Below, piece by piece: positions 7,373 to 14,866 of a DNA stretch of 16,920 bases. Made by a program: the position numbers and the translations under genes. The stretch covers positions 1 through 16,920 of the forward strand of contig JAITET010000010.1 in the NCBI GenBank assembly GCA_031281895.1. Direction: 5' to 3'. The stretch is from Puniceicoccales bacterium (lineage in GTDB: Bacteria > Verrucomicrobiota > Verrucomicrobiia > Opitutales > JAIRKQ01). The notes beneath the pieces were generated by a model. That model saw only the letters and a program-made list of their open reading frames with translations, made no database searches and was not told where the DNA came from. Every line of letters begins with the position of its first letter. Within the stretch, counting starts at the first letter, position 1.

Positions 7373-9394
7373 TCATCTTGAACTTTGGATCGGAACTATT
7401 TGCTTTGGGGATTGTTCCACATTGGGTAGTGATTTTTTGTTCCCCAATGGAGAAATGGTGTGGGCAGTGACAAAAATCAACAGGTTTCGCTTCTGAATAG
7501 TTTCACTTTTCGACCTAAACAATCTGCCGAGTAGTGGAATGCTTCCCAATATGGGGACTTTGTCATTTACCTCTTTTATTTCTTCGCGGGTTAGACCGCC
7601 CATGACAACGGTTGCCCCGTCGAAAATATTAACCTCCGTGTGGATTTCTCGCGTTGAAAATATTGGCTGATAAAATCCGGATGGAATGGTGACTGTATTG
7701 CCCGACGTTACAGCAACATTTACTCCACCATATTCAACAAACCCTTCGAATTCGGTAACCTTTGGTTCAAGCTGTAAACTGATGCTACCATCCATTTCGA
7801 CGATGGGAGTTACGCTCATTTCTACACCAACGTTGCGCGTGATAAAATTTTGCGGTGTTCCAGCCGTTATCGTCACTCCAGCGGAACTGGACGCACCCAA
7901 CCCGGAATACCCCGTACCGACTTCGGAATGTGTATCTCCATAGCTCTGGGGGTAGCGTAATTCCATTGCTATGACAATTTTTGCCGTCTTTCCGGAAAGT
8001 ACCGACAGCTTTGGAGCACTCATAAGGTCTGATCCGGAGTGTTGTTCCAAGGCCTGGATCATAGCGTTGCACTGTAGACTATTTAATACGCCAGTAAAAT
8101 TCGTCAGGGGCGTGGCCGATGCTCCCAGGTTTATTTGCCCTGGAAGTCCAGGCGGTTGATTCGGCAGGGTAACGGGGCTGATTCCTGGATTGGATCCAAC
8201 TATTTTACCATCTCCCCTTGAAAAATTTGTAGATGCAAATGTCTCCACTAGCGTGCGCAGATTGTCACGCCGTGAGTTATCAACGGTTTTTCCGGTCTGA
8301 AAAAATATTTTATCGTCAGCATTTTTACTTCCAAATTGCCAACGAAAGCCCAATTCATCGAGTGCACCCTGCTGAACTTCCAAAAACTTTGTCTCGATTT
8401 CAACCTGTTTAACTTCGGAATATTTCTGGAGTATGTTGCTAATTTTTCTTAAATTTCTTCCCGTATTGGTAACTATTATCTGGGAACCATCGAATGCTAA
8501 ATTGCTACCGGCAATGTCCTTGAAATTTATTCCTGCCCGTTGAAAAAATTCTCTTAAGGCGTGTTCTTCGTCGGCAACATTTTCCGGAGAGCTCGGAGAA
8601 TTATATATGTGATGATTTATGCCCTGAATACCCGTTAGTCGGACCAGAGTTGCACGGGATATGGGGAAAAATTGCGTATCCAATATGCCTTCCATTAGGT
8701 CACGTTTATAAATAATGACCGTATCTTTGGTGATATCAAATTGATAGGAAACCGATTGGGCAATCAATTCAACCAAACGATAGAAAGAGATATTTTTCAA
8801 ATTCAAATTCACCACCGGTTCATTTTCCACACTCTCCATTCCAAGCAGTACAATGTTCATTCCCTTTTCGCTATCATCGAGAACAGGGTCGTTGATATCC
8901 GCCAGGTTGGCCAAAGATTCAATTACCCGTGACAGAGGGGTGTTTATAAATCTTACCTTGGGAATGATAATTCTATTTGCCCTCTCAAAGAGTGTATTTT
9001 CATATAAATCGATGGCCGAGTGGTTGTCTAAAGTCGGATCTTTTGGGATGGACGTTTGCCAATTTGCTTCGACCTCTTCCAGCAATTTTTTTCGAGTGGC
9101 TTGGCGAAGGGCATTTTCATCGTTGAAAAATCTGGTGTTGGTCTTTCTTTTTGTTGATTTAACCACGGGAGGTGCTCCATCGTCCGTTAATTTTATTTCT
9201 GCCGTTATTTCTGGCACTGGATTGACGGAATCAAATTGGGTTGATTGGGTGAATATTTTTCGCTGCAATTCTCCGATGTTATTCAAGGAAGATTCGGCAG
9301 ACAACGACAAAATAGCCACTAAGATTAACGCACAAAACTTAACCTTCTTCAATCCCATTCTTACTCGAGAAGAGGGTACAAAAAGTTTCCGCAT
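7373..9394 (-). CDS. Type II/IV secretin, outer-membrane pore (Amuc_1098-like)
   Basis: Secretins form the outer-membrane channel of type IV pili, type II secretion systems and DNA-uptake machines. An N-terminal signal sequence is present, with a long basic start and a hydrophobic core in KFCALILVAILSLSAES. A periplasmic N-domain follows (FINTPLSRVIESLANLADI, with N0/STN-like character), then N1-type segments such as LRKISNILQKYSEVKQVEIE. The C-terminal secretin domain shows LDELGFRW, SAPKLSVLSGKTAKI, a long loop, VGVEMSVTPIV and the signature VVMGGLTREE...VPILGSIPLLGRLF, ending with LLIFVTAHTI. Start choice is uncertain: ATG at 9394 (673 residues), or ATG at 9358, which begins directly at MGLKKVKF. 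No clear ribosome binding site precedes either. No pilus assembly ATPase or pilin gene is adjacent. Confidence 0.9.
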   Translation of the reverse strand: MRKLFVPSSRVRMGLKKVKFCALILVAILSLSAESSLNNIGELQRKIFTQSTQFDSVNPVPEITAEIKLTDDGAPPVVKSTKRKTNTRFFNDENALRQATRKKLLEEVEANWQTSIPKDPTLDNHSAIDLYENTLFERANRIIIPKVRFINTPLSRVIESLANLADINDPVLDDSEKGMNIVLLGMESVENEPVVNLNLKNISFYRLVELIAQSVSYQFDITKDTVIIYKRDLMEGILDTQFFPISRATLVRLTGIQGINHHIYNSPSSPENVADEEHALREFFQRAGINFKDIAGSNLAFDGSQIIVTNTGRNLRKISNILQKYSEVKQVEIETKFLEVQQGALDELGFRWQFGSKNADDKIFFQTGKTVDNSRRDNLRTLVETFASTNFSRGDGKIVGSNPGISPVTLPNQPPGLPGQINLGASATPLTNFTGVLNSLQCNAMIQALEQHSGSDLMSAPKLSVLSGKTAKIVIAMELRYPQSYGDTHSEVGTGYSGLGASSSAGVTITAGTPQNFITRNVGVEMSVTPIVEMDGSISLQLEPKVTEFEGFVEYGGVNVAVTSGNTVTIPSGFYQPIFSTREIHTEVNIFDGATVVMGGLTREEIKEVNDKVPILGSIPLLGRLFRSKSETIQKRNLLIFVTAHTISPLGNKKSLPNVEQSPKQIVPIQSSR

Positions 9395-9462
9395 ATGCAA
9401 AACAAATTGTTGTTTACAAAAAATTCTTGTCTGATCGTTCGTTTAACGTAGGTATCCCACCC

Positions 9463-10020
9463 ATGAACATTCTGGTCATTTCTCCTATTTTACTGCCGAA
9501 TATTGATGGATCCATTGATCAAAACACAACCCTTGCCATCAACGAAGTATACCTCATGGGTAAATTTGATGCCATACTTTTGTTGGCGAAAGAAAAAATG
9601 CCCTGCGGAGGAAATTTTTCCTTTGCCAAAGTATATGAGTGGTATTTGCCAAATTTTACCGATCTGAATTCTGCCATTGACGCAATACTAGACTCTTTGA
9701 AACAAATGAATGCCACCATTAACGGTGACTGTTTGTTTACGATAATGTACGAAGATGATTCTTTGGTCGAACGAATTGCAAAAAAGGCACAACCGAATAA
9801 CAATATTTGCTTTATGTCTTCTTTAAATTTTCCGGTTATGAATACTTTTACGGGACTTTCACTGAACATACTGGATATCCAGTACGGATACGATTATTTT
9901 ATGGAAAAAATGGCAGAATATATGACGAAAACTCACGGCTTGGCTGGGAACATTTCAATGGGAAAAGTAAACAAATTTAAGTGGATGCATATTCATTGGA
10001 TTGGGAAACCACCCTCTTAG
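9463..10020 (+). CDS. Hypothetical protein, unrecognised family
   Basis: I do not recognise this 185-residue protein. It starts hydrophobically (MNILVISPILLPN), which resembles the first beta strand of an alpha/beta fold rather than a signal peptide. It alternates strand-like and helix-like stretches, for example the segments around DAILLLAKEK, LNSAIDAILDSLKQM and YGYDYFMEKMAEYM. No transmembrane helix, metal-binding cluster or nucleotide-binding motif is visible. The ATG at 9463 is preceded by a weak TAGG. Upstream in-frame codons extend to 9427 but read less well. It is divergent from the secretin gene (about 70 bases apart), and its last 66 bases overlap the 3' end of oppA on the other strand. 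Base composition matches its neighbours. A long open frame in a region not claimed by another gene supports reality, but there is no homology evidence. Confidence 0.6.
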   Translation: MNILVISPILLPNIDGSIDQNTTLAINEVYLMGKFDAILLLAKEKMPCGGNFSFAKVYEWYLPNFTDLNSAIDAILDSLKQMNATINGDCLFTIMYEDDSLVERIAKKAQPNNNICFMSSLNFPVMNTFTGLSLNILDIQYGYDYFMEKMAEYMTKTHGLAGNISMGKVNKFKWMHIHWIGKPPS

Positions 10021-11565
10021 GGATTTTCTTACCAAAAATGAATGGGAATTAAAAAACAACGGAATGGCAGGCATTTCATCGATTAGATACAATTCCACCT
10101 CCCTTGCTAACTTTCTCAGTTTTTTCTTGTTGGTGGTTCTTTCGATCCGTTTCAGCATCTCATCGTAGGTAGGGTCTGCCCATTTACCATAGTTATGGGG
10201 ATCTTTGGACATAAAAATGTGCATGATGAACGCAGGATTGCAGTGTAAACCTCCAAGTGAAATTTTGATTACATCGAAGTTTGTTTTCTTTCTGTGGGCG
10301 AAAAAGGAGTCAAATCCTCTATTATCTACGAAAGTATCTACCCCCAGAACATTTTTCCAATCTTCCCTAATCTGTTCTAGGACTATGGCATATGATCCGG
10401 CATCCAAGGTGTTGCACAATATTCTTACGGGTGGAAATTTTACCGTAGAATTGTAGCCTGCTTCTTCAAATAGCTTGCGTGCTAATTGAATATCTTGCCT
10501 AAACAACGGTGTACTAGTGTCGTATTTTTTATCGTAGGGTGGGATAAAGCTATAGGCTGCAAGGGTTTTGTTTTTGCCCATTTTGGCCAATAACTTTTCT
10601 CGATCAATGGACAGAGCCAAGGCAAGCCTAATATTTTTATTTTGAAAAACAGGGTTTGTAACATTAAATGCGAGGCCAAAACACTCGAATGCCGGAGATA
10701 ACATCAATTCTTTGTCTTGCAAACAATCTCCGATTGTAGCTTCATCGTCCCGTTGAAGTTCAACGATGTCTATTTGCCTTTCTAAAAAATTTTTTACGGC
10801 TAGAGTTTGATTGTTATTTGTAAAAAACGTTACCGATGACAGCAATACGTTGTCGGCATCCCAATATTTAGGGTTTTTTTTCAATAGCAAATTTACCCCT
10901 GGCCTCCTCTCCGCCAAAGTAAAAGGACCATTGGAAATGATTTTCAATTTAAAAACACTGGATAGGTCGTCCAAAGGACGGGAGTACTCTTCCAACGACG
11001 CAACAACCTCATCGTTTAACGGAAACCAGCATTGATGCATCAGAGTTATTAGAAAATACGGGTCGCTTTTTTCCAGCTCAATTATCAACGTTCGAGAGTT
11101 TACCGCACGTATTCCAACCATGGAAAAGTTTCGAATTTTCCTATTGAAAAATTCCTTGGCATTGAGGATAGGAAAAAACACGTCTACTGCCGCACAGGCA
11201 AATTTGGACGACAGTGCTCGTTTGGCCGCATAGACAAAATCTCCTGCTGTAACAGGAGTTCCATTGGACCATATTGCATTGTCCCTCAGGAAGAACTCGT
11301 ACACTTTTTTATCAGGCGATACCTTCCATCGCTCTGCCATTCCAGGCAGCGGTTTCATCGTTTCAGGGTCTGGCACAACTAACCCTTCGAAAACAGCTTG
11401 CATAATCTTGCGGTCACTGCTGCTGTATACCTGCTGTGGGTCTGCATTGAGCAATTCATTTGGGGAAGATATTCTCAGGTCTTGTTGGACAACATGGACT
11501 TCCTTTTTTTTACATCCGGTAAGTATGCATAGGGAAATTACAAGAAATAGCCATGTATTTTTCAT
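9955..11565 (-). CDS. oppA: Oligopeptide ABC transporter substrate-binding lipoprotein
   Basis: This is a solute-binding protein of the SBP_bac_5 (OppA/DppA) family. Such proteins capture peptides in the periplasm and deliver them to an ABC permease. The N-terminus is a lipoprotein signal with lipobox LTGC and acylated Cys18. Family features follow: a VFEGLVVPDPETMKPLPGMA segment near residue 60, WSNGTPVTAGDFVYAAKRAL, RLALALSIDREKLL, and a C-terminal DEMPAIPLFF...GWFPNPMNMHPLKF close to the canonical family ending. At 536 residues it has the usual length. Its ATG begins 3 bases after the stop of the phosphorylase-like gene, with no ribosome binding site of its own, so translational coupling is likely. 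No oppBCDF genes are nearby, so the permease must be encoded elsewhere. Peptide specificity cannot be judged; a murein-peptide role is possible. Confidence 0.93.
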   Translation of the reverse strand: MKNTWLFLVISLCILTGCKKKEVHVVQQDLRISSPNELLNADPQQVYSSSDRKIMQAVFEGLVVPDPETMKPLPGMAERWKVSPDKKVYEFFLRDNAIWSNGTPVTAGDFVYAAKRALSSKFACAAVDVFFPILNAKEFFNRKIRNFSMVGIRAVNSRTLIIELEKSDPYFLITLMHQCWFPLNDEVVASLEEYSRPLDDLSSVFKLKIISNGPFTLAERRPGVNLLLKKNPKYWDADNVLLSSVTFFTNNNQTLAVKNFLERQIDIVELQRDDEATIGDCLQDKELMLSPAFECFGLAFNVTNPVFQNKNIRLALALSIDREKLLAKMGKNKTLAAYSFIPPYDKKYDTSTPLFRQDIQLARKLFEEAGYNSTVKFPPVRILCNTLDAGSYAIVLEQIREDWKNVLGVDTFVDNRGFDSFFAHRKKTNFDVIKISLGGLHCNPAFIMHIFMSKDPHNYGKWADPTYDEMLKRIERTTNKKKLRKLAREVELYLIDEMPAIPLFFNSHSFLVRKSLRGWFPNPMNMHPLKFVYFSH

Positions 11566-11568
11566 ATG

Positions 11569-12909
11569 TTATGCAATACGTTCCACGATTAATTCATTTA
11601 ATGCTGGCCTTTTCGGAGCAAGCCTATATGCATCCCTAAAGTACTCTAAGGCAGATTCAAGGTTTGTTTCATCATTATAATGGATCATTATGAGAGGTTC
11701 TCCCTGTTTAATTTGCATGCCAACTTTCATTATATCGGATACTCCAACCATATGGTCTATTGTCCCATCGGGTTTTTTGGACAAAATACTTACTCCTCGT
11801 GCAATCATACCGGCATTTACCGTATGTATGTAGCCCCGTTTTTGTGCCGATAGTTTACGTGAATATTTAGCCTGTGGATACTTTTCAGGATTATCGATAT
11901 ATGATACATCTCCTCCTTGTTCTGCTATCAATTCTTTAAATTTATTTAGAGCTGATCCATCGGAAAGCTTTTTGATGATCAATTGTTTGGCTGACAAAGT
12001 TGATCCTGCAACTCCTGCTAATCTGATAAATTCCATACCAACTCGTAGGATTAAATCTTGCATTTCTGCATCGCCTTGTCCCTGCAGTAATTCGATGGTT
12101 TCTTTGATTTCCAACCAAGTTCCCACCGTTTTTCCAAGGGGTTGATTGGCATCCGTTACGATCGCAATGCACTTTTTATTCAAAGCTCGAGCGACCCGCG
12201 TTATCATTCTACCGAGCTGTTTGGCTTGCTCCATATCCTTTACGAAAGAACCATTGCCCCACTTAACGTCAACAACGACACCATCTACCCCGGAAGACAA
12301 CTTGCTCCCCAAAATGCTTCCTGTTACGAGTGGAACACTAGAAATTGCACCAATTAAACGCCTAACCTTATCGAGGGTCACATCTACGGGTGCAATATTT
12401 TCTGGCTGTTGATAGTAGCAACATCCTATTTTTTTTAGTTGTTTTTGAAACTTTTTAGTATCAAATTTATAGTCAAATCCGGGAATGGATGACATTTTGT
12501 CTAAATCAGAGATGACCAACCCATCGTAGCTATCGACTAATGTGGGAACTGCTATTCCACAACAAGCAGCTATTGCCATCAATACAAAAGCTGACTTATC
12601 GCCTACTCCTCCCGTGGAGCACCTATCGACTTTGGGGCCAGAAATCATCCCAATATCAATGATATCACCGGACAGCATTAATTCTTCCGTCCATGTCGAA
12701 GCTTCTTGGATGCTCATACTTTGAAAATACACTGCCATCAAAAAAGCCGATAACTGGAAGTCGGGAATTTTTTGGATAATTATGGCATTTGTTATCTCTC
12801 GTATTTCATTATCGGTCAGTTCTTCACCACAAACTTTTTTCTCTATCAACACTCCAAAGCGTTTTATTATCTCATGGCTTATCTCATTATTCATATTTTT
12901 TATCCACAC
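11569..12909 (-). CDS. Divergent thymidine/pyrimidine-nucleoside phosphorylase homologue
   Basis: The protein has 446 residues and the DeoA/Pdp fold throughout. Family segments include the ELTDNEIREI start, the STGGVGD loop, LDKMSSIPGF, IAPVD, SSVPLVTGSIL, VVDVKWGNGSF, and a C-terminal domain with IHTVNAGMIARGVSIL and VGMQIKQGEPLIMIHY. True family members split (deoxy)nucleosides with phosphate into base plus sugar-1-phosphate. Aligned without gaps to E. coli DeoA (from memory, offset 12), Lys84 becomes Arg96, His85 Cys97, Ser95 Ala107, Ser113 Val125, Arg115 Ser127, Thr123 Asp135, Tyr168 Asp180 and Lys190 Ser202. Ser86, Arg171 and Ser186 are kept. The usual SGRGLGHTGGTLDK loop is thus rewritten, and phosphorolysis is doubtful. 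The GTG start at 12909 is chosen because GGGAG stands 6 bases upstream; ATG at 12894 is an alternative. It forms an operon with oppA. Confidence 0.85.
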   Translation of the reverse strand: MWIKNMNNEISHEIIKRFGVLIEKKVCGEELTDNEIREITNAIIIQKIPDFQLSAFLMAVYFQSMSIQEASTWTEELMLSGDIIDIGMISGPKVDRCSTGGVGDKSAFVLMAIAACCGIAVPTLVDSYDGLVISDLDKMSSIPGFDYKFDTKKFQKQLKKIGCCYYQQPENIAPVDVTLDKVRRLIGAISSVPLVTGSILGSKLSSGVDGVVVDVKWGNGSFVKDMEQAKQLGRMITRVARALNKKCIAIVTDANQPLGKTVGTWLEIKETIELLQGQGDAEMQDLILRVGMEFIRLAGVAGSTLSAKQLIIKKLSDGSALNKFKELIAEQGGDVSYIDNPEKYPQAKYSRKLSAQKRGYIHTVNAGMIARGVSILSKKPDGTIDHMVGVSDIMKVGMQIKQGEPLIMIHYNDETNLESALEYFRDAYRLAPKRPALNELIVERIA

Positions 12910-12915
12910 ATCTTT

Positions 12916-12920
12916 CTCCC
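12916..12920 (-). promoter_or_regulatory. Ribosome binding site deciding the GTG start of the phosphorylase homologue
   Basis: On the minus strand GGGAG lies 6 bases before GTG at 12909, an ideal spacing. The alternative ATG at 12894 has no comparable site. This is the basis for the start chosen. Confidence 0.6.
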
Positions 12921-12923
12921 AAG

Positions 12924-12937
12924 CCGCAAATATGCGG
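12924..12937 (-). promoter_or_regulatory. Leader hairpin before the phosphorylase homologue
   Basis: CCGCA and TGCGG form a perfect 5-base-pair stem with a 4-base loop between the predicted transcription start and the ribosome binding site. A flanking CACAC/GTGTG pair could extend it and would sequester the GGGAG site and the GTG start. There is no T-run, so it is not a terminator. Confidence 0.4.
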
Positions 12938-12948
12938 TGTGTTCTTTT

Positions 12949-12976
12949 ATTCAAAAATGTCAATCATTTATGTCAA
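12949..12976 (-). promoter_or_regulatory. Sigma-70-like promoter for the phosphorylase homologue and oppA
   Basis: On the minus strand a perfect TTGACA (12976-12971) is followed after 16 bases by TTGAAT (12954-12949, four of six matches to TATAAT). A second TTGACA occurs at 12963-12958 but has no -10 box at a suitable distance. The transcript would start near 12942, leaving a leader of about 33 bases to the GTG. Confidence 0.5.
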
Positions 12977-13038
12977 AAGTTTAAAAAATTCCCTAGCAAA
13001 AATATGAAACTGAGATTTTAATTTTTTTACTTGATTTC

Positions 13039-13500
13039 CTACTTGGGGAGGTCTAGCAACAGCTGCTCAAATTCCAATGCGAAATCTTTTGCCGTTTCGA
13101 AATTTTTGTATACGCTGGCGAAGCGCAGGTATGCGACTGGTTCGCTGGCTCTTAGTCGGTTCATTATCATGTCTCCAATTTTTTCCGATGGAACTTTTTC
13201 CGGATATTTTGAAATAATTTCTGCCAAAACTCCATTGACGATATCGTTAACTTTCTCCTTGATTCCGTTTTGTTTTTTGAACGCTTTCATTAGCCCGGTT
13301 TTGATTTTTTCTCCGTCAAACTCTTCCTTCCGTCCGTCCCGTTTAATGACCATCGGGTATTCGATGCATACTATTTCATTCGTAAAAAACCTGTGGTCGC
13401 ACTTTAGGCACACACGCCTACGGCGAATGGCAATCCCTTCCGCGGTAACACGAGTATCGGTAACTTTTGAATATAAATGTCCGCACTTCGGGCATTTCAT
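13039..13500 (-). CDS. nrdR: Transcriptional repressor NrdR
   Basis: NrdR is the zinc-ribbon/ATP-cone repressor of ribonucleotide reductase genes. It binds NrdR boxes as a function of ATP/dATP. The 153-residue protein (typical length 150-160) shows the zinc ribbon with cysteines at 3, 6, 31 and 34, the arginine-rich RRRR at residues 26-29, and an ATP-cone from about residue 48 (VIKRDGRKEEFDGEKI). The family segment VAYLRFASVYKNF follows. The ATG at 13500 is chosen because it places MKCPKC at the N-terminus as in homologues; an in-frame GTG at 13518 is less likely. No clear NrdR box was found by eye in this window and no reductase gene is present, so its targets lie elsewhere. The gene is divergent from hldD. 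Confidence 0.96.
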   Translation of the reverse strand: MKCPKCGHLYSKVTDTRVTAEGIAIRRRRVCLKCDHRFFTNEIVCIEYPMVIKRDGRKEEFDGEKIKTGLMKAFKKQNGIKEKVNDIVNGVLAEIISKYPEKVPSEKIGDMIMNRLRASEPVAYLRFASVYKNFETAKDFALEFEQLLLDLPK

Positions 13501-13610
13501 TGACAAGCAATGATACACATCCCAAATCTTTAATCAACGTTAAAATCTTACACACTTTTCAGATCTCTCCCATGCCCATGTTTGGAGAAATAACGGATTG
13601 AATAGTTACG

Positions 13611-13624
13611 TTGGCTATTGCCAA
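13611..13624. promoter_or_regulatory. Palindrome in the nrdR-hldD divergent spacer
   Basis: TTGGC-TATT-GCCAA is a perfect 5-base inverted repeat with a 4-base centre, 29 bases before the hldD start. The 14-base shape is the same as that of FNR/CRP-family operators (TTGAT-N4-ATCAA), but the half-site differs. It may be an operator or chance. The remainder of 13501-13653 shows no convincing promoter. Confidence 0.3.
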
Positions 13625-13653
13625 TGGACAAAAAATTTTAATCATCCAAGACC

Positions 13654-14667
13654 ATGAAACTTTCAGAGGCGGGAACTATTTTAGTTACGGGTGGTGCTGG
13701 ATTTATTGGGAGTGCTTTAATCGGTGAATTGAACAATAGGGGATTTGAAAATATCATTGTTTCAGATTTTTTAGGCAGTGACGATAAATTTTTAAACCTT
13801 GTTCCCCTGCGGTTTAATGATTACGTCGAAGCGGATGCCATGCTTGAGATGGTAGGGAAAAAAGATCCCAAATTGAATACGGTTACTCATATTTTTCACC
13901 TTGGAGCATGTGCATCAACCACGGAAAGGAACGCAGCCTATTTGATTAAAAACAATTACGAATACACAAAGACACTGGCAAATTTTGCACACAGCGGACA
14001 CATCCGTTTTGTCTATGCATCATCGGCAGCCACCTATGGGGATGGTTCCCGGGAAATGTCCGATGAAGTTTTTCCGAATATCGACCTGCGTCCCTTGAAT
14101 GTATATGGATATTCCAAACATCTCTTCGATTTGTATGCCGCTAAAAATAATTTGCATGTCTATGGTATGAAATATTTCAATGTTTTCGGACCCAATGAAT
14201 ATCACAAAGGTAACATGCGTAGCATGGTATTAAAGGCCTACGAATCGATTCTTGCAAGTGGCAAGGTGTACCTATTCAAAAGCGGCAGACAGGAATTTAA
14301 AGATGGGGAACAAAGGCGGGACTTTTTGTACGTAAAAGATGCCGTTGCCATGACGATATTTTTGGCAGAAATTCCAGAAGTGGTCAGTGGGAATTCCACC
14401 CATGGTACTTATAATCTTGGTTCTGGAGTAGCGTCCACATGGAAAGAATTAGCTCTTGCCATTTTTGAGGCCATGGGCAAGGAAGCTCACATAGAATTTA
14501 TCGATATGCCATGTGAGTTGAAAGATAAATATCAGTACCACACGTGTGCAGATATTTCGAAATTGCACAGCCTGGGATATGATCAGCCAGTCACACCTCT
14601 AAAAGCTGCCGTAAAAGATTATGTACAAAATTATATCATGGAGGGCATGAAAATTTTGAACTATTAG
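13654..14667 (+). CDS. hldD: ADP-L-glycero-D-manno-heptose-6-epimerase
   Basis: This NADP-dependent short-chain (SDR) epimerase makes ADP-L-glycero-beta-D-manno-heptose for the LPS inner core. The Rossmann motif TGGAGFIG is at residues 12-19. GACASTTERN is characteristic of HldD. YASSAATYG holds the catalytic Ser region at 123-124, and YGYSK supplies the Y-x3-K pair Tyr151/Lys155. MKYFNVFGPNEYHKGNM, RRDFLYVKDA and YNLGSG also match the family. At 337 residues it is slightly longer than the E. coli enzyme (310), with extra residues at the N-terminus and around the FKDGEQ loop. No ribosome binding site is evident before the ATG. No other heptose pathway gene (gmhA, hldE, gmhB) is adjacent. Confidence 0.95.
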   Translation: MKLSEAGTILVTGGAGFIGSALIGELNNRGFENIIVSDFLGSDDKFLNLVPLRFNDYVEADAMLEMVGKKDPKLNTVTHIFHLGACASTTERNAAYLIKNNYEYTKTLANFAHSGHIRFVYASSAATYGDGSREMSDEVFPNIDLRPLNVYGYSKHLFDLYAAKNNLHVYGMKYFNVFGPNEYHKGNMRSMVLKAYESILASGKVYLFKSGRQEFKDGEQRRDFLYVKDAVAMTIFLAEIPEVVSGNSTHGTYNLGSGVASTWKELALAIFEAMGKEAHIEFIDMPCELKDKYQYHTCADISKLHSLGYDQPVTPLKAAVKDYVQNYIMEGMKILNY

Positions 14668-14709
14668 CCTTGGAACCCTTTCCCCTAGTTTATGTTTAAA
14701 ACCTATGGA

Positions 14710-14731
14710 AATTGCTTAAACACTTGCAATT
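14710..14731. repeat. Inverted repeat after hldD
   Basis: AATTGC and GCAATT form a perfect 6-base inverted repeat with a 10-base loop. It is AT-rich with no T-run, so it is not a convincing terminator. Confidence 0.25.
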
Positions 14732-14758
14732 ATTGGATTACTGAGTTTTTTGTTAGCC

Positions 14759-14866
14759 ATGCAAAACATTACCGAGATTAGGCATGCGTTGCTAGTAGTC
14801 GCATGGGCGATAGCAATGAGGTTTTTGATAGAAAATGTTGTACTAACTATTACCATGGGGGAATAG
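14759..14866 (+). CDS. Possible small membrane protein upstream of recD2
   Basis: An open frame of 46 codons follows a TAA at 14717-14719 and ends with TAG immediately before the recD2 GTG. The only ATG not close to its end, at 14759, gives 35 residues containing the hydrophobic run ALLVVAWAIAMRFLIENVVL. The open part upstream of that ATG (LAIIGLLSFLLAM) is also hydrophobic and could be used from a TTG at 14750. Stop-to-start contact with recD2 suggests coupling if it is translated. No ribosome binding site is clear, and short open frames of this size arise by chance, so this is a candidate only. Confidence 0.3.
   Translation: MQNITEIRHALLVVAWAIAMRFLIENVVLTITMGE
14857..14862 (+). promoter_or_regulatory. 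Ribosome binding site deciding the GTG start of recD2
   Basis: GGGGGA lies 4 bases before GTG at 14867. The in-frame TAG at 14864-14866 directly precedes that codon, so no earlier start is possible. Confidence 0.6.

Noticed and set aside
8853..9434. A 193-codon plus-strand open frame opposite the secretin N-terminal region
   Set aside because: It lies almost wholly within the secretin gene, whose translation shows clear family motifs; the plus-strand product has no recognisable features.
9519..9869. A 116-codon minus-strand open frame opposite the hypothetical gene
   Set aside because: It is shorter than the plus-strand frame and less protein-like in order; the plus-strand frame is preferred, though neither has homology support.
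13031..13513. A 160-codon plus-strand open frame opposite nrdR
   Set aside because: It is a mirror of nrdR, which carries the zinc ribbon and ATP-cone; the low stop density follows from nrdR codon use.
14710..14731. Rho-independent terminator of hldD
   Set aside because: The stem is AT-rich, has a 10-base loop and is not followed by a T-run.
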